Source: Pseudoduganella umbonata (GTDB taxonomy: Bacteria; Pseudomonadota; Gammaproteobacteria; Burkholderiales; Burkholderiaceae_D). From it: a stretch of 64,000 nucleotides of DNA. Position numbers and translations under genes: made by a program. Shown piece by piece: positions 7,705 through 18,016 of this stretch. The notes under the pieces are model-generated. The model did no database searches. It was not told the origin of the DNA and saw only the letters and a list, made by a program, of their open reading frames with translations. The stretch is from positions 1,018,440-1,082,439 of the forward strand of contig NZ_JACHXS010000001.1 of the NCBI RefSeq assembly GCF_014192225.1. Reading direction: 5' to 3'. Numbering within the stretch: position 1 is the stretch's first letter; each line of letters starts with the position of its first letter.

Positions 7705-10700
7705 CTACAGCCGCACGTTCAGCGTGGCAAAGAACGTGCGGCCCAGCGGATCGTAGGTGGCCGACACCGAATTGTTCGACGGCAGCTGGGTGGAGCCCAG
7801 CACCGGCGGATCGCGGTCGGTGACGTTGCGGACGCCGGCCGTGAAGTTGACCGCCTTGCTGAACTCGTAGCCGGCCGTCAGGTCGAGATACGTGTAGGAG
7901 CCGATGCGCGGATTGGTCAGCGACTCGTAAGCCGGCGGCGCGACGCCGCGGCGCTGCGGGACCAGGTACGCATCGGTTGTCACGCTGCCGCTGTAGCGGG
8001 CCCGCGCCGACAGCATCAGCTTGCCGCTGTTCATGGTCACGCGCGCAGTGCCTTTCCACTTCGACACCGGCTGACCGCAGGTGCCGCCCCAGGTGCCCAC
8101 GCATTCGTTCGTCACGTCGGGAATATCCTGGATGGGCGTGAACGTCAGTTCGTCGACATAGGTCCAGTTGGTGTCGACACTCCAGCGCGTGCCGGCGCCG
8201 GACAGCCCCCAGGCGGTATTGAAACCGTAGTTCGCCGCCAGGTCGACACCGCGCGTCTCGATGCCGCCTATATTGGCCGCCGTCGTCATCACATAGGTGG
8301 GCGCGGCGATCTGGCCCGTGACGGGATCGCGGTTGATGGCCCGGCAATACACGCTGTCCGCGCTCTGGATCGTCAGGTAGCACAGGTCCAGCACGGACTG
8401 GATGCCGCCGCCGCCCAAGGTCGAGATGGCGTTGTCCAGCGTGATCTTGTAGTAGTCGAGGCTCATCTGCAGCCCGCGCACCGCGGTGGGCGCGAAGACG
8501 GCGCCGATGGTCGTGGTATGCGAGGTTTCCGCGGTGAGATCCGGATTGCCGCCGAGGATCTGCGTGAGGAACTGGGTCGGCTGCACGGAGGCGTCGAATA
8601 CCAGGCCGCCCGGCACACCGGTCGCCTCGCACAACGCGCGTATGGCGGCGGTCTGCTGCCCGGCCGGCGCGCGACTGGAACAGGGGTCGATGGCGGTCGG
8701 TCCGTTGCGGCCCTGGCCGCCGAACAGCTCGCCCACGTTCGGCGCCCGGATCGACTTCTGCTTCTGCACGCGGAAGGTCAGGCTGTCCGATGGCGACCAT
8801 TCGGTGCCGATCGAATTGGTCCATACCTTGCCAACCGATTCCACGTCGTAGTCCGAGCGGCGGAAGGCTCCGCTGACGCTCAGGCTCCTGGCGAACGGCC
8901 GGTCCTTCAGCAGCGGCACGCGGGCCTCGCCGTAGAACTCCTTGACGGTGGCCTCGCCCTCGGTCGGCCGCGCCGCGTTCCAGCCCGACACGTCGCCCGA
9001 GGACAGGAAGGCGTCCGGCGTGTACTTGCTGTACGAATGGCGGCGTTCGAAGCCGGCGGAAAAGTCCACCGGCCCGGACGGCAGCTCGGCCAGCTTGCCG
9101 GTGATGTTCCCGGCAACGACCTGCTGTTCGGCGACGATGTCGGAATTCGACGAGATCAGGATCGCCTCGCGTGCCGCGGGGCTGAGGTTCTGGCCGAACG
9201 GATTGAGTACCGGCGCGGCGCCGTTCTGCGCCAGCAGCGCGTTCTGGAAGCGGCTCAGCGAGATCGAGCCGGCCTGGTACTGCGATTCGGTAGTACGGGC
9301 GTGCGTGTAATAGATGTCGTATTTCAGGTCGCCCAGGTAGTTCTCGGACACCGCGGGCAGCTCGCCCTTCAGGCCAAGGGCGATGCGGAATACCGAGTGA
9401 TCCGTCTCGGCCAGCCGGGTGCCCAGGTCGGACAGGCGGCGGTTCAGGTTGACGAGCGCCAGGCCGTCGCCGGCCACCGTCGTCAGTGTCTGCGAACCGT
9501 TGGTGGCGCGCAGCGTGCCCGATTCGCGCAGGTCGAGCTGGCGCATCACTTCCTGCATCTGCGTACTCAGGTAAGGATTGTTGGCGTTGACGAGGAAATT
9601 CCCGCTGGCGCTGGTCGGGCCGATCTGCACATTGGCGACGTTGCTGCTGTAGTGCATTTCCAGGTAGCCGGTGGCGCGCTCGCTGAAGTCGTAGTGGGCG
9701 AACGCGTTGCCCATCCAGCGCTTCTGCGGCGTGACGACATACGACAGCGGCCCCAGGTCGTAGCCGTCGTCGGGAGCGACGTACGGCCGCACTGACCTGC
9801 CGGTATCGTCGAAGATGGCGCCCAGCGTCCCCATGCCCTGCAGGCCGGCGGCACCCAAGGCCGCATCCAGCGCCGGATTCGATGCCGCCGAACCGATCAC
9901 CGGCAGGTTGCCGATCCGGCCGTTGGGCACCGTGGACGAGCCGCTGTAGATCAGCCCGGGACGGCCGCCCGCCGACAGGCAGGTTTGCCCACCGGGCACG
10001 GCCAGCGGCGTACCCGGGCGGGTTGCCGACCACGACGCCGCCGTTACGCAACCGTCGCCCAGCGACGGCAGCGAATAGCCACCCAGTTCGCCGCGCGTCA
10101 TGCCCTGGCGGTCCATGTAGTTCAGCGACAGCACGGCGTTGCCGCGGTTGCCGGCGAAGTTGCCGCCCACCGTCAGGTCGACGCTGTTCGTCGGCGTGCC
10201 GGTCGGCTGGTCCCGCGTGTGCTGGGCGTTGATCTCGACACCCTGGAAATTGTCTCGCAGGATGAAGTTGACGACACCGGAAATCGCGTCGGAGCCATAC
10301 ACCGCCGACGAACCGCCGGTCACGGTTTCGATGCGCCGCACCAGCGCGGCGGGGATGGCGTTGATGTCGGTCGTGAAATCCGGGCCGGTGATGGCAAAGC
10401 GGCGCCCGTTCACCAGCACTAGGTTGCGGGTCGGGCCCAGGTTGCGAAGGTTCAGCGTCGCCGTGCCGGACGGTTGGCCTGCCTGCATCGTGTTGGCGGT
10501 GGGGCTGCTCAATTGACTGGCTGCGAACTGCGGGGTGTCGGTCAGCAGGGTTTCCAGGTTCTGCGTGCCGGTCACCTTCAATTCTTGCGCATCGAGCACC
10601 GTGACGGGCGTGGGCGCGAGGAAGCCGCGGTTCACCAGGCGCGTGCCGGTGATGACGACCGTGGTTTCCCCGGGCGCGGTACCGGCCGTGTCCTGCGCCG

Positions 10701-10794
10701 CCGCGCCGCCGCCGATGCAGCTCGCTATCAGTGCCGCCGAAATGGTGCGTTGTTGCCGGGTTTTGTTCTTCTTGCTGCGCTGCTGGTGTCGCAT
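7705..10794 (-). CDS. TonB-dependent outer-membrane receptor
   Basis: This 1029-residue outer-membrane transporter has an N-terminal signal peptide (about 1-34), a plug domain opening with ETTVVITGTRL (about 40-160) and a long beta-barrel ending in an aromatic/hydrophobic C-terminus (TFFATLNVRL). No STN signalling domain is present, so it is a transporter rather than a transducer. The size and plug resemble the large carbohydrate or peptide receptors of Xanthomonas, Caulobacter and Massilia. The ATG at 10794 is preceded by a GGGGGCGACAAG ribosome-binding region; an earlier ATG at 10830 is less likely. It lies tail to tail with a GH43 gene, hinting at glycan uptake, but iron or other ligands cannot be excluded. 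Confidence 0.9.
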   Translation of the reverse strand: MRHQQRSKKNKTRQQRTISAALIASCIGGGAAAQDTAGTAPGETTVVITGTRLVNRGFLAPTPVTVLDAQELKVTGTQNLETLLTDTPQFAASQLSSPTANTMQAGQPSGTATLNLRNLGPTRNLVLVNGRRFAITGPDFTTDINAIPAALVRRIETVTGGSSAVYGSDAISGVVNFILRDNFQGVEINAQHTRDQPTGTPTNSVDLTVGGNFAGNRGNAVLSLNYMDRQGMTRGELGGYSLPSLGDGCVTAASWSATRPGTPLAVPGGQTCLSAGGRPGLIYSGSSTVPNGRIGNLPVIGSAASNPALDAALGAAGLQGMGTLGAIFDDTGRSVRPYVAPDDGYDLGPLSYVVTPQKRWMGNAFAHYDFSERATGYLEMHYSSNVANVQIGPTSASGNFLVNANNPYLSTQMQEVMRQLDLRESGTLRATNGSQTLTTVAGDGLALVNLNRRLSDLGTRLAETDHSVFRIALGLKGELPAVSENYLGDLKYDIYYTHARTTESQYQAGSISLSRFQNALLAQNGAAPVLNPFGQNLSPAAREAILISSNSDIVAEQQVVAGNITGKLAELPSGPVDFSAGFERRHSYSKYTPDAFLSSGDVSGWNAARPTEGEATVKEFYGEARVPLLKDRPFARSLSVSGAFRRSDYDVESVGKVWTNSIGTEWSPSDSLTFRVQKQKSIRAPNVGELFGGQGRNGPTAIDPCSSRAPAGQQTAAIRALCEATGVPGGLVFDASVQPTQFLTQILGGNPDLTAETSHTTTIGAVFAPTAVRGLQMSLDYYKITLDNAISTLGGGGIQSVLDLCYLTIQSADSVYCRAINRDPVTGQIAAPTYVMTTAANIGGIETRGVDLAANYGFNTAWGLSGAGTRWSVDTNWTYVDELTFTPIQDIPDVTNECVGTWGGTCGQPVSKWKGTARVTMNSGKLMLSARARYSGSVTTDAYLVPQRRGVAPPAYESLTNPRIGSYTYLDLTAGYEFSKAVNFTAGVRNVTDRDPPVLGSTQLPSNNSVSATYDPLGRTFFATLNVRL

Positions 10795-10889
10795 CTTGTC
10801 GCCCCCAATCGAAATTAAGTCGTTACCCATCCGATGTCCCGGCTGTTCTCGCGTGCGGCCTTGCAACCGTGAACGTAAAACGATGGTAT

Positions 10890-10904
10890 GAACGTTCCGA
10901 TCGG
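10890..10904. promoter_or_regulatory. Adjoining palindromes upstream of the TonB-receptor gene
   Basis: GAACGTTC (10890-10897) and CCGATCGG (10897-10904) share one base about 100 bp upstream of the receptor start. The second is the centre of a near-perfect 16-bp inverted repeat, CGTTCCGATCGGAGCG (10893-10908). This could be a repressor site for sugar-responsive control, but no regulator gene lies beside it. Confidence 0.35.
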
Positions 10905-11083
10905 AGCGTCAATGCGCCGGCCGCTCAAGGAAATGATTAATGTCGCCGTGGTCAGCGAAGTGCGCGAAGGAGATGGTTGCGTGCGGCATGCCGCCCTTCC
11001 GGTCATGCCGGATGAGCGGGAGATGCGCATCGTTGATCGGCAATCCCGGCCGCGATCAATGGGTTGACCGACCGCGGATAACG

Positions 11084-13534
11084 TCAATCGTGCCAGTAGC
11101 GCGGACGCGACAGCCGGTAAGCATCGACGCCCACCGTCGCGGCAAGATCGATGCGGATGGCACCCGCCGTGTCCGTCCGCATGGTCGCCACGTTGCGCCG
11201 TTCGTACCGCGCGACGACCTCCCGCTTCGGATGGCGGTAGCGGTTCCGGTAGCCGACCTGGAACACGGCAAGCGACGGCTGTACCGCATCGAGGAACGCT
11301 TCGGTCGACGAGGTGCCGCTGCCATGGTGCGGTACCAGCAGCACGTCGGCGCGCAACATTGTCGACGACCGGACCAGCAGCTCCGCCTCCTGGCGCGCTT
11401 CGATATCGCCGGCCAGCAGCACGGCCTTGCCGCCGGCGACGATGCGCAGGGTGCAGCTGCGTCCGTTGGTCTTCAGCGATGCGTCGGCATAACTGCCGGC
11501 GGTCGGGTGCAGCATCTCGAAGCGCACGCCGTCCCACTCCCAGCGCTGGCCGGCCACGCATCGCCAGTGCCGGGGCGACGCCAGGGTTACCGGGTGCGCC
11601 GGCGGCAGCGAGGACAGCGACCAGGCGGTACGGATCTCTCTCAGCACCGCCAGCGCGCCACCGGCGTGGTCGGCATCGCCATGGCTGACGACGACGCCGT
11701 CCAGCCTCCCTATGCCGCGCGCGCGCAGGTACGGCACGATCACACGGCTGCCGGCGTTCGCATCGGTACCATAAGCCGGCCCGGTGTCGTACAGCAGCCG
11801 GTGCCCGGCCGTTTCGACCAGCACCGCCATGCCCTGCCCCACGTCGAAGGCCAGGATGCGCGCGCTGCCGGGAGCGGGCGCCTCCGGCTGCGCGGTCAGC
11901 AGCGGTATCCATGTCAGCGCCCCCAGCCACCGCGTCGGCCAGCCGCGCGGGGCCAGCAGCCAGAAGGTGCCGAGCAGCGCGAGGACGAACAGGTACCACG
12001 GCGGTGCCGGCGCATGCCATACCGCCAGCGGCGCGGCACTGAACCATTGCAGCGCCACGGCCAGCCAGTGCATCATCTCATGCGCCAGCACCAGCAGCGG
12101 CGTCGCCAGCGGTTCCGGCAGCAGGCCGCCGGCCAGCGCGAGCGGCGTGACCAGCAGGCTGACGACGGGGATGGCGACCGCATTGGCCAGCGGGCTGATA
12201 ACGGACACCTGCGCGAACAGCAGCATCGTCAGCGGCACCAGGCCGAGCGTGACGGCATACTGGGTGTTGACCGCGCCCTTCAGGACCGCCGTCATGCGCT
12301 GGCGGTGCGACAGGGGCGTCGGCCCGCGGGCATCCGGATCGATGGCGTCCGGATCGGCGGGATTCTTCCAGGCGGCCGTGCGGCCCACCGATGCATACAG
12401 GATGATGGCCACCGCGCCGAACGACAGCCAGAAGCCCGGCCACATCACGGCCCACGGGTCGAGCAGCACAACCAGCCCGGCGGCCAGCGCCAGCACGTGC
12501 GACACGCAGGCGATGCGGTTCGCCCATACGGCCAGCGCCACCACGCACAGCATGTACAGCGTGCGCTGCGCGGGAACCCCGAAGCCGGCCAGCAGCACGT
12601 ACAGCAGCGCCGCCAGCAGGCCGGCCAGCGCACCGACCTTCTGCGCCGGCAGCAGCAGCGGCAGTTGCGCGTGGCGCAGGAAGAACGAGCGGCGCCACAG
12701 CGCTGCCGCGGCCCACGCGACGAGCCCGGCGATCATCGTGATGTGCAGGCCGGAGATCGACACCAGGTGGCCGACGCCGGTGCGCGTAAACAGCTGCCAG
12801 TCGTCCTGGTCGATGCCCCGCTGGTCGCCGACCACCAGCGCGACGATCACTTCCGCATACTCCCTGCCCTGCAGCGCGCGCCGGATTTTCGCGCGCAAGC
12901 CATGGCGCAGCCGTTCCACGGTATTGCGCGGGGAGAAATTGAAACCGTCCAGCCGGTCGTGCGGCCCCTCGGCGCGGACGTAGCCGGTGGCGCGGATGTC
13001 CTGTTCCAGCAGCCAAAGTTCGTAATCGAAGCCATGGGGATTGGCGTTGCCGTGCGGCCGCTGCAGCCGCACCTTCAGGCGCCAGCGCTCTCCCGGCCGC
13101 AGTTCCGGCACCGCTTGCACGTTGCCCCGAAAGCCGGCATACCAGGCCAACGCGATGCGCGGCGGCACCTGCAAGCCGCCGGCATGCTCGACGGCAAAAA
13201 AGAAGCGCGTGAACTGGGCGGTGTGGTTCGGCAGGTTGTCGATGGTGCCGGTGACGATGACGTCGCGCCCTTCGTCGGCCTTGGCCAGTTGCGGCGCCAG
13301 CGCCTGCGACGCCAGCGATGCCGCCCAATAGAAACCCAATGCGGCGCCGTACGCGACGCTGGCGAGCAGCCGCCACCTGCCCCGCAGCCGCGAAACGGGC
13401 GGAAATGTGAGCGCCAGCAGCACCAGCATCAGCACCAGCAGGCCCGCTAGCGCACCGCCCGGATGTGCAGGCAGCGCGGCTTGCGTCTGCAGGAACGCCG
13501 CACCGGCGACAAAACCAAGGATCGCGCTGCGCAT
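11084..13534 (-). CDS. comEC: DNA internalisation-related competence protein ComEC/Rec2
   Basis: This 816-residue inner-membrane protein forms the channel through which single-stranded DNA enters the cytoplasm during natural transformation. An N-terminal hydrophobic stretch leads into a soluble OB-like segment, then the competence domain with many membrane helices and the conserved HLVSISGLHI motif, and finally a metallo-beta-lactamase-like domain with the SHGDADHAGG metal motif near the C-terminus. The ATG at 13534 gives the usual ComEC N-terminus; the frame stays open another 192 bp upstream, but that part looks non-coding. The full layout suggests a functional gene. No comEA or type IV pilus gene is in the window. 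Confidence 0.94.
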   Translation of the reverse strand: MRSAILGFVAGAAFLQTQAALPAHPGGALAGLLVLMLVLLALTFPPVSRLRGRWRLLASVAYGAALGFYWAASLASQALAPQLAKADEGRDVIVTGTIDNLPNHTAQFTRFFFAVEHAGGLQVPPRIALAWYAGFRGNVQAVPELRPGERWRLKVRLQRPHGNANPHGFDYELWLLEQDIRATGYVRAEGPHDRLDGFNFSPRNTVERLRHGLRAKIRRALQGREYAEVIVALVVGDQRGIDQDDWQLFTRTGVGHLVSISGLHITMIAGLVAWAAAALWRRSFFLRHAQLPLLLPAQKVGALAGLLAALLYVLLAGFGVPAQRTLYMLCVVALAVWANRIACVSHVLALAAGLVVLLDPWAVMWPGFWLSFGAVAIILYASVGRTAAWKNPADPDAIDPDARGPTPLSHRQRMTAVLKGAVNTQYAVTLGLVPLTMLLFAQVSVISPLANAVAIPVVSLLVTPLALAGGLLPEPLATPLLVLAHEMMHWLAVALQWFSAAPLAVWHAPAPPWYLFVLALLGTFWLLAPRGWPTRWLGALTWIPLLTAQPEAPAPGSARILAFDVGQGMAVLVETAGHRLLYDTGPAYGTDANAGSRVIVPYLRARGIGRLDGVVVSHGDADHAGGALAVLREIRTAWSLSSLPPAHPVTLASPRHWRCVAGQRWEWDGVRFEMLHPTAGSYADASLKTNGRSCTLRIVAGGKAVLLAGDIEARQEAELLVRSSTMLRADVLLVPHHGSGTSSTEAFLDAVQPSLAVFQVGYRNRYRHPKREVVARYERRNVATMRTDTAGAIRIDLAATVGVDAYRLSRPRYWHD

Positions 13535-13826
13535 GCCGGTGCGCCGGATCAATGACGCCCGGAGCGCGGCCTGCGCAGCCGGGATCGAACCCGCTCGAAC
13601 TTGAATCCTGTAATGGTCATGGGGCCTCCGGAGTCCATACGGGTCTGACAACGGCCATCCTGAAAGGTTCGGTCCGCCTGAGTGGGCCTGCGACCATATT
13701 GCAAAAGGAAATATCGAAGCTGCCAATCATTCTTTGACTTTCCTGCCGTTGCACAGGACACTTGCCGTTGTGGTATCGGTACCATCGCCGTGCCGCATGA
13801 CAAACCGAAAACATGGAGAACAGTGA

Positions 13827-15182
13827 ATGAAGGTGGCTGGAAAAGTAGCAGCGAAAAGCGTGTTGGCGCTGGCGGTCATGGTCCCATTCTCGGCAAGCCT
13901 CGGGGCACAACCCGTCGAGGCGGCCGCGTCGCCACCCGCGGTACCGGCCACTGAGTATTACGGCGATGCCCGGCCGGATGCGCCCGAACTGGCGGCGCGC
14001 GGCCCGCTGCGGGTTGGCGTGCGCACCCAGGTCGTCGAACACCGGGACCAGTTCGATATCCTGCGCGCCAGTGAAAACGCCCCGGATCCCCGTTACACGC
14101 GCAGGCTGACGCTGGAAATATGGTATCCGGCTGACCTGGCGCCGGGCCAGGCCGAGCATACCGTGTACACCGACGTGCTGGGGTCAGGACCGGGCAACCC
14201 GGCGCGGCCCAACACGCCCTTCTCGTTCCCCGGCCGCGCTGCGCGCGACGCGCGACCGGCGCCGCCGCAGACGCCGTCGGACCGTTACCCGCTGGTCATC
14301 GTGTCGCACGGCTATCCGGGCTCGCGCCTCCAGATGAGTTACCTGACCGAACACCTGGCATCGAACGGATTCGTCGTCATCGCCATCGACCATGCGGAAT
14401 CGACGCGGGCCGACAAGGCAGGTTTTGCCAGCACGCTGCTGAACCGGCCGCTGGACGATCTGTTCGTTCTCCGCACGGTGAGTGCATGGGCACAAGCCGG
14501 CAGCGGCCATTTCCTCGCCGGGCTGGTCGACACCGGCCGCACCGCACTGGTCGGCTATTCGATGGGCGGCTATGGTGCGCTCAATGCGGTAGGCGCGGGC
14601 ATCAGCGCAGCCGCCGTCGCTTACGTTCCCGGCGGCCGGCTGGCCATCCACCAGCAAGGCGATCCGCGCCATGAAACAAGGCGCGACGCGCGCATCAAGG
14701 CGGTCGTCGCCATCGCGCCGTGGGGCGGCGCGAACGGGATCTGGGATGCGGCGGGCTTGGCGGGGCTGCGTACGCCGACACTGTTCATCAGCGGCGACCA
14801 GGATGACATTTCCGGCTACCAGGATGGCGTGCTGCGCCTGTTCCAGGGTGCCGTCCACGCCGACCGCTACCTGCTCACCTACCGGGGTGCACGCCACAAT
14901 ACCGGTCCGAATCCGCCATCGCCGGCCGCGGCGGCGGCCGGTCTGGAAGATTTCATGGCGTATGCCGAACCGGTATGGGACAGCCGGCGCATCAACAACA
15001 TCAACCAGCATTTCATTTCCGCCTTCCTCGGCATCACGCTCAAGGCGCAACCGCTGCAGGCTTACCTGGATGTGCCGCCGCTGCCTGCCGGCGGCAAGGC
15101 GGGGCCGGATAGCGCAGCATGGAAGGGTTTTCCAACACGCACGGCGGTCGGGCTAGAACTGCAGCATTTGCCCGCGCAGTAG
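13827..15182 (+). CDS. Exported alpha/beta hydrolase (dienelactone hydrolase / PAF-acetylhydrolase-like)
   Basis: This 451-residue protein has a Sec-type signal peptide (about 1-27) and an alpha/beta-hydrolase fold from about residue 150. The nucleophile elbow GYSMGG places the catalytic serine at 245. The probable acid is Asp325 or Asp327 in GDQDD, and the histidine is His357 in GARHN. The N-terminal stretch with LTLEIWYPAD is typical of platelet-activating-factor-acetylhydrolase-like or DLH-like esterases. The substrate is not evident. It converges with tatD, four bases apart. Its upstream region carries a TTGACT box at 13734 but no convincing -10. Confidence 0.82.
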   Translation: MKVAGKVAAKSVLALAVMVPFSASLGAQPVEAAASPPAVPATEYYGDARPDAPELAARGPLRVGVRTQVVEHRDQFDILRASENAPDPRYTRRLTLEIWYPADLAPGQAEHTVYTDVLGSGPGNPARPNTPFSFPGRAARDARPAPPQTPSDRYPLVIVSHGYPGSRLQMSYLTEHLASNGFVVIAIDHAESTRADKAGFASTLLNRPLDDLFVLRTVSAWAQAGSGHFLAGLVDTGRTALVGYSMGGYGALNAVGAGISAAAVAYVPGGRLAIHQQGDPRHETRRDARIKAVVAIAPWGGANGIWDAAGLAGLRTPTLFISGDQDDISGYQDGVLRLFQGAVHADRYLLTYRGARHNTGPNPPSPAAAAAGLEDFMAYAEPVWDSRRINNINQHFISAFLGITLKAQPLQAYLDVPPLPAGGKAGPDSAAWKGFPTRTAVGLELQHLPAQ

Positions 15183-15186
15183 CGGG

Positions 15187-15990
15187 CTAGCCGGGCATGA
15201 GGGCGCGCAGCCGCGGCATGACGGCGTGCGCGTTGGCCGTCGTGGCGGCTTGCAGTTCGTCCAGGCCGATGCCGCGCAATTGCGCCAGCACTTCGGCGAT
15301 GCCGGGAACCTGGTCCGGCGTGTTGACGCCGGGGTGAAGCCACTGCGGCGCGATATCCGGCGCATCCGTTTCCATCACGATGGCCGACAGCGGCAACTGC
15401 TCCGCCAGTCGCCGGATCTGCAGTGCCCGAGTAAAAGTCAGGTTGCCACCGAAGCCCAGCTTGAAGCCGATGTCGATGTAGCCCTGGGCCTGCTGGAAGC
15501 TGCCGTTGAATGCATGGGCGATGCCGCCGGCCGGCGCGATCTGCCGCACATGTTTCAGCACCTGGTCCTGCGATTTGCGCACGTGGGTCAGGACCGGCAG
15601 GCCGAACTCGCGGGCGATCTTCAGCTGTTCGCGGAAGAACAGGACCTGCTTGTCGCGCATCTCAGGCGTGCACAGTTGAGGCAGGAAAAAGTCCAGCCCG
15701 ACTTCGCCGATGGCGACGAAGTTCGGGTCATGTAGCGCTTCCCGCACCGTCTCGCGCATGGCGGCCAGGTCGGCGTCGGTGGCGTTCGGCACGCAGATGG
15801 GATGAATGCCGATCGCGTACGAAGCATTGCCGGCCGCGGCGCCCAGCTTGCGCACGGCCTCCCAGTTGGCACGGTCGATCGCCGGAATGACGATCATGCC
15901 GACCCCCTTTTCCAGCGCGCGAGCGGCCACCCCGAGCGCATTGTTGCCGAATTCACGCGCATCGAGATGGCAGTGCGTATCGATCCACAT
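15187..15990 (-). CDS. tatD: TatD-family metal-dependent hydrolase (DNase)
   Basis: This 267-residue TIM-barrel metallohydrolase carries the expected ligands: His6 and His8 in DTHCHLD, Glu96 in GEVGLDF, His136, His159 and Asp209 in ETDAP. TatD enzymes are 3'-5' exonucleases or deoxyribonucleases. It starts three bases after lolD ends and is the last gene of the lol operon, an order often seen in Burkholderiales. It could equally be the YcfH/YjjV branch of the family, which is hard to separate by eye. Confidence 0.92.
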   Translation of the reverse strand: MWIDTHCHLDAREFGNNALGVAARALEKGVGMIVIPAIDRANWEAVRKLGAAAGNASYAIGIHPICVPNATDADLAAMRETVREALHDPNFVAIGEVGLDFFLPQLCTPEMRDKQVLFFREQLKIAREFGLPVLTHVRKSQDQVLKHVRQIAPAGGIAHAFNGSFQQAQGYIDIGFKLGFGGNLTFTRALQIRRLAEQLPLSAIVMETDAPDIAPQWLHPGVNTPDQVPGIAEVLAQLRGIGLDELQAATTANAHAVMPRLRALMPG

Positions 15991-15993
15991 GGC

Positions 15994-16678
<685 letters not shown>

Positions 16679-16686
<8 letters not shown>

Positions 16687-17947
16687 AGCGCAATGCCTCC
16701 GCCGGTTTCACGCGCGATGCCCAGCGGCTCGGGTACACGGTGGCCAGGAAGGCCAGCAGCACGGAGATCACGCCGATCTTCGTCACGTCCGGCCAACGCA
16801 TGTCGGACGGCACCGTGGTGATGTAATAGATATCCTTCGACAAGAACTGCACTCCCAGGAGGTTTTCGATAAACGGTACGATCACATCGATGTTCTGTGC
16901 CACCAGCACGCCGCCGGCCACGCCCAGTGCGGTGCCGAGCAGGCCGACCAGCGCCCCCTGGATCACGAAGATCTGCATGATCGAGCGGGGCGACGCACCC
17001 AGCGTGCGCAGGATGGCGATGTCCGGCTGCTTGTCGGTGACGGTCATGACCAGCGTCGACACCAGGTTGAACGCGGCCACGGCGACGATCAGCGTCAGGA
17101 TGATGAACATCATGCGCTTTTCGGTCTGTACGGCGGCGAACCAGTTGGCGTTCAGCTTCGACCAGTCGCGCACTTCCAGGTTTGCCGGCATGATCTTCTT
17201 CAGTTCTTCGGCCACCTGGGGCGCGCGATGCATGTCCGCCAGGCGCAGGCGCAGGCCGGCAGGCGCCGCCATGCGCAGCATGCGCTGCGCGTCTTCAAGG
17301 TGGATGAAGGCCATGCCCGCATCGAATTCCTGGTGCTGGGCTGCGAAGATGCCGACCACGGTGAACGAGCGCATGCGCGGTACCAGCCCGGCCGGCGTGA
17401 CGGTCCCCTGCGGCAGGACCATCGTCACCTTTTCGCCGATGCCGGCGTTCAGCGCACGGGCCAGGTCGATGCCCAGCACGATGTTGAACTCGCCAGGGCG
17501 CAGCGCCGTGAAGCTGCCCATCCTGATGTGCCGGGCCACGTCGGCCACGGCCGATTCCTGCTCGGGCAGCACGCCGCGCACCATGGCCGGGCGCAGTGCC
17601 TCGCCGCCGTGCATCAGGCCCGCCTGGGTTTCCGAGAACGGCGCGGCGCCTTTCACTTCCGGGTGACGCAGCGCTTTCCGGGCCTGCTGCCGCCAGTCCG
17701 GCATGCCGCCCGCCTTGTCGAACACTTCCACGTGGGCCAGCACGGACAGCATGCGGTCCGTCACATCTTTCTGGAAGCCGTTCATCACGGACAGGATGAT
17801 GATCAGCGCGCCGACGCCGAGGGCGATGCCGGCCGTCGAGATCAGGGAGATGAACGAAATGAAGCGGTTGCGGCCGCCGCGCTTGCCTGCACGGGTGTAG
17901 CGCAGGCCGACCTGCCATTCATAAGGAAGATTTTTCAGGAAGCTCAT
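16679..17947 (-). CDS. lolC: Lipoprotein-releasing ABC transporter permease, LolC/E family (copy 2)
   Basis: This 422-residue inner-membrane protein has one N-terminal helix, a large periplasmic MacB-like domain (about 50-260) and three C-terminal FtsX-type helices, ending [10 protein letters not shown]. The ATG at 17947 gives the family-typical start [21 protein letters not shown]; a GTG at 17983 is also in frame but less likely. It is very similar along its whole length to the permease just upstream, particularly in the C-terminal third where long stretches are nearly identical. The pair probably forms the two membrane subunits of a LolCDE-like complex, or reflects a tandem duplication. Confidence 0.92.
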
Positions 17948-18016
17948 TGCTGGCCATGTAACGAGGGAGCCGAAGTTTGCCACAAGCTGGACGTATCCTT
18001 GGACCTATTCTTGAAC

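Noticed and set aside
13576..13600. A tRNA T-arm-like sequence (GCGGGTTCGATCCCGG on the minus strand)
   Set aside because: The stem has a mismatch and no D-arm, anticodon arm or acceptor stem can be built around it.
13535..13726. N-terminal extension of ComEC by 64 residues
   Set aside because: The frame is open but the added sequence has no ComEC-like hydrophobic character, while the ATG at 13534 gives the expected N-terminus.
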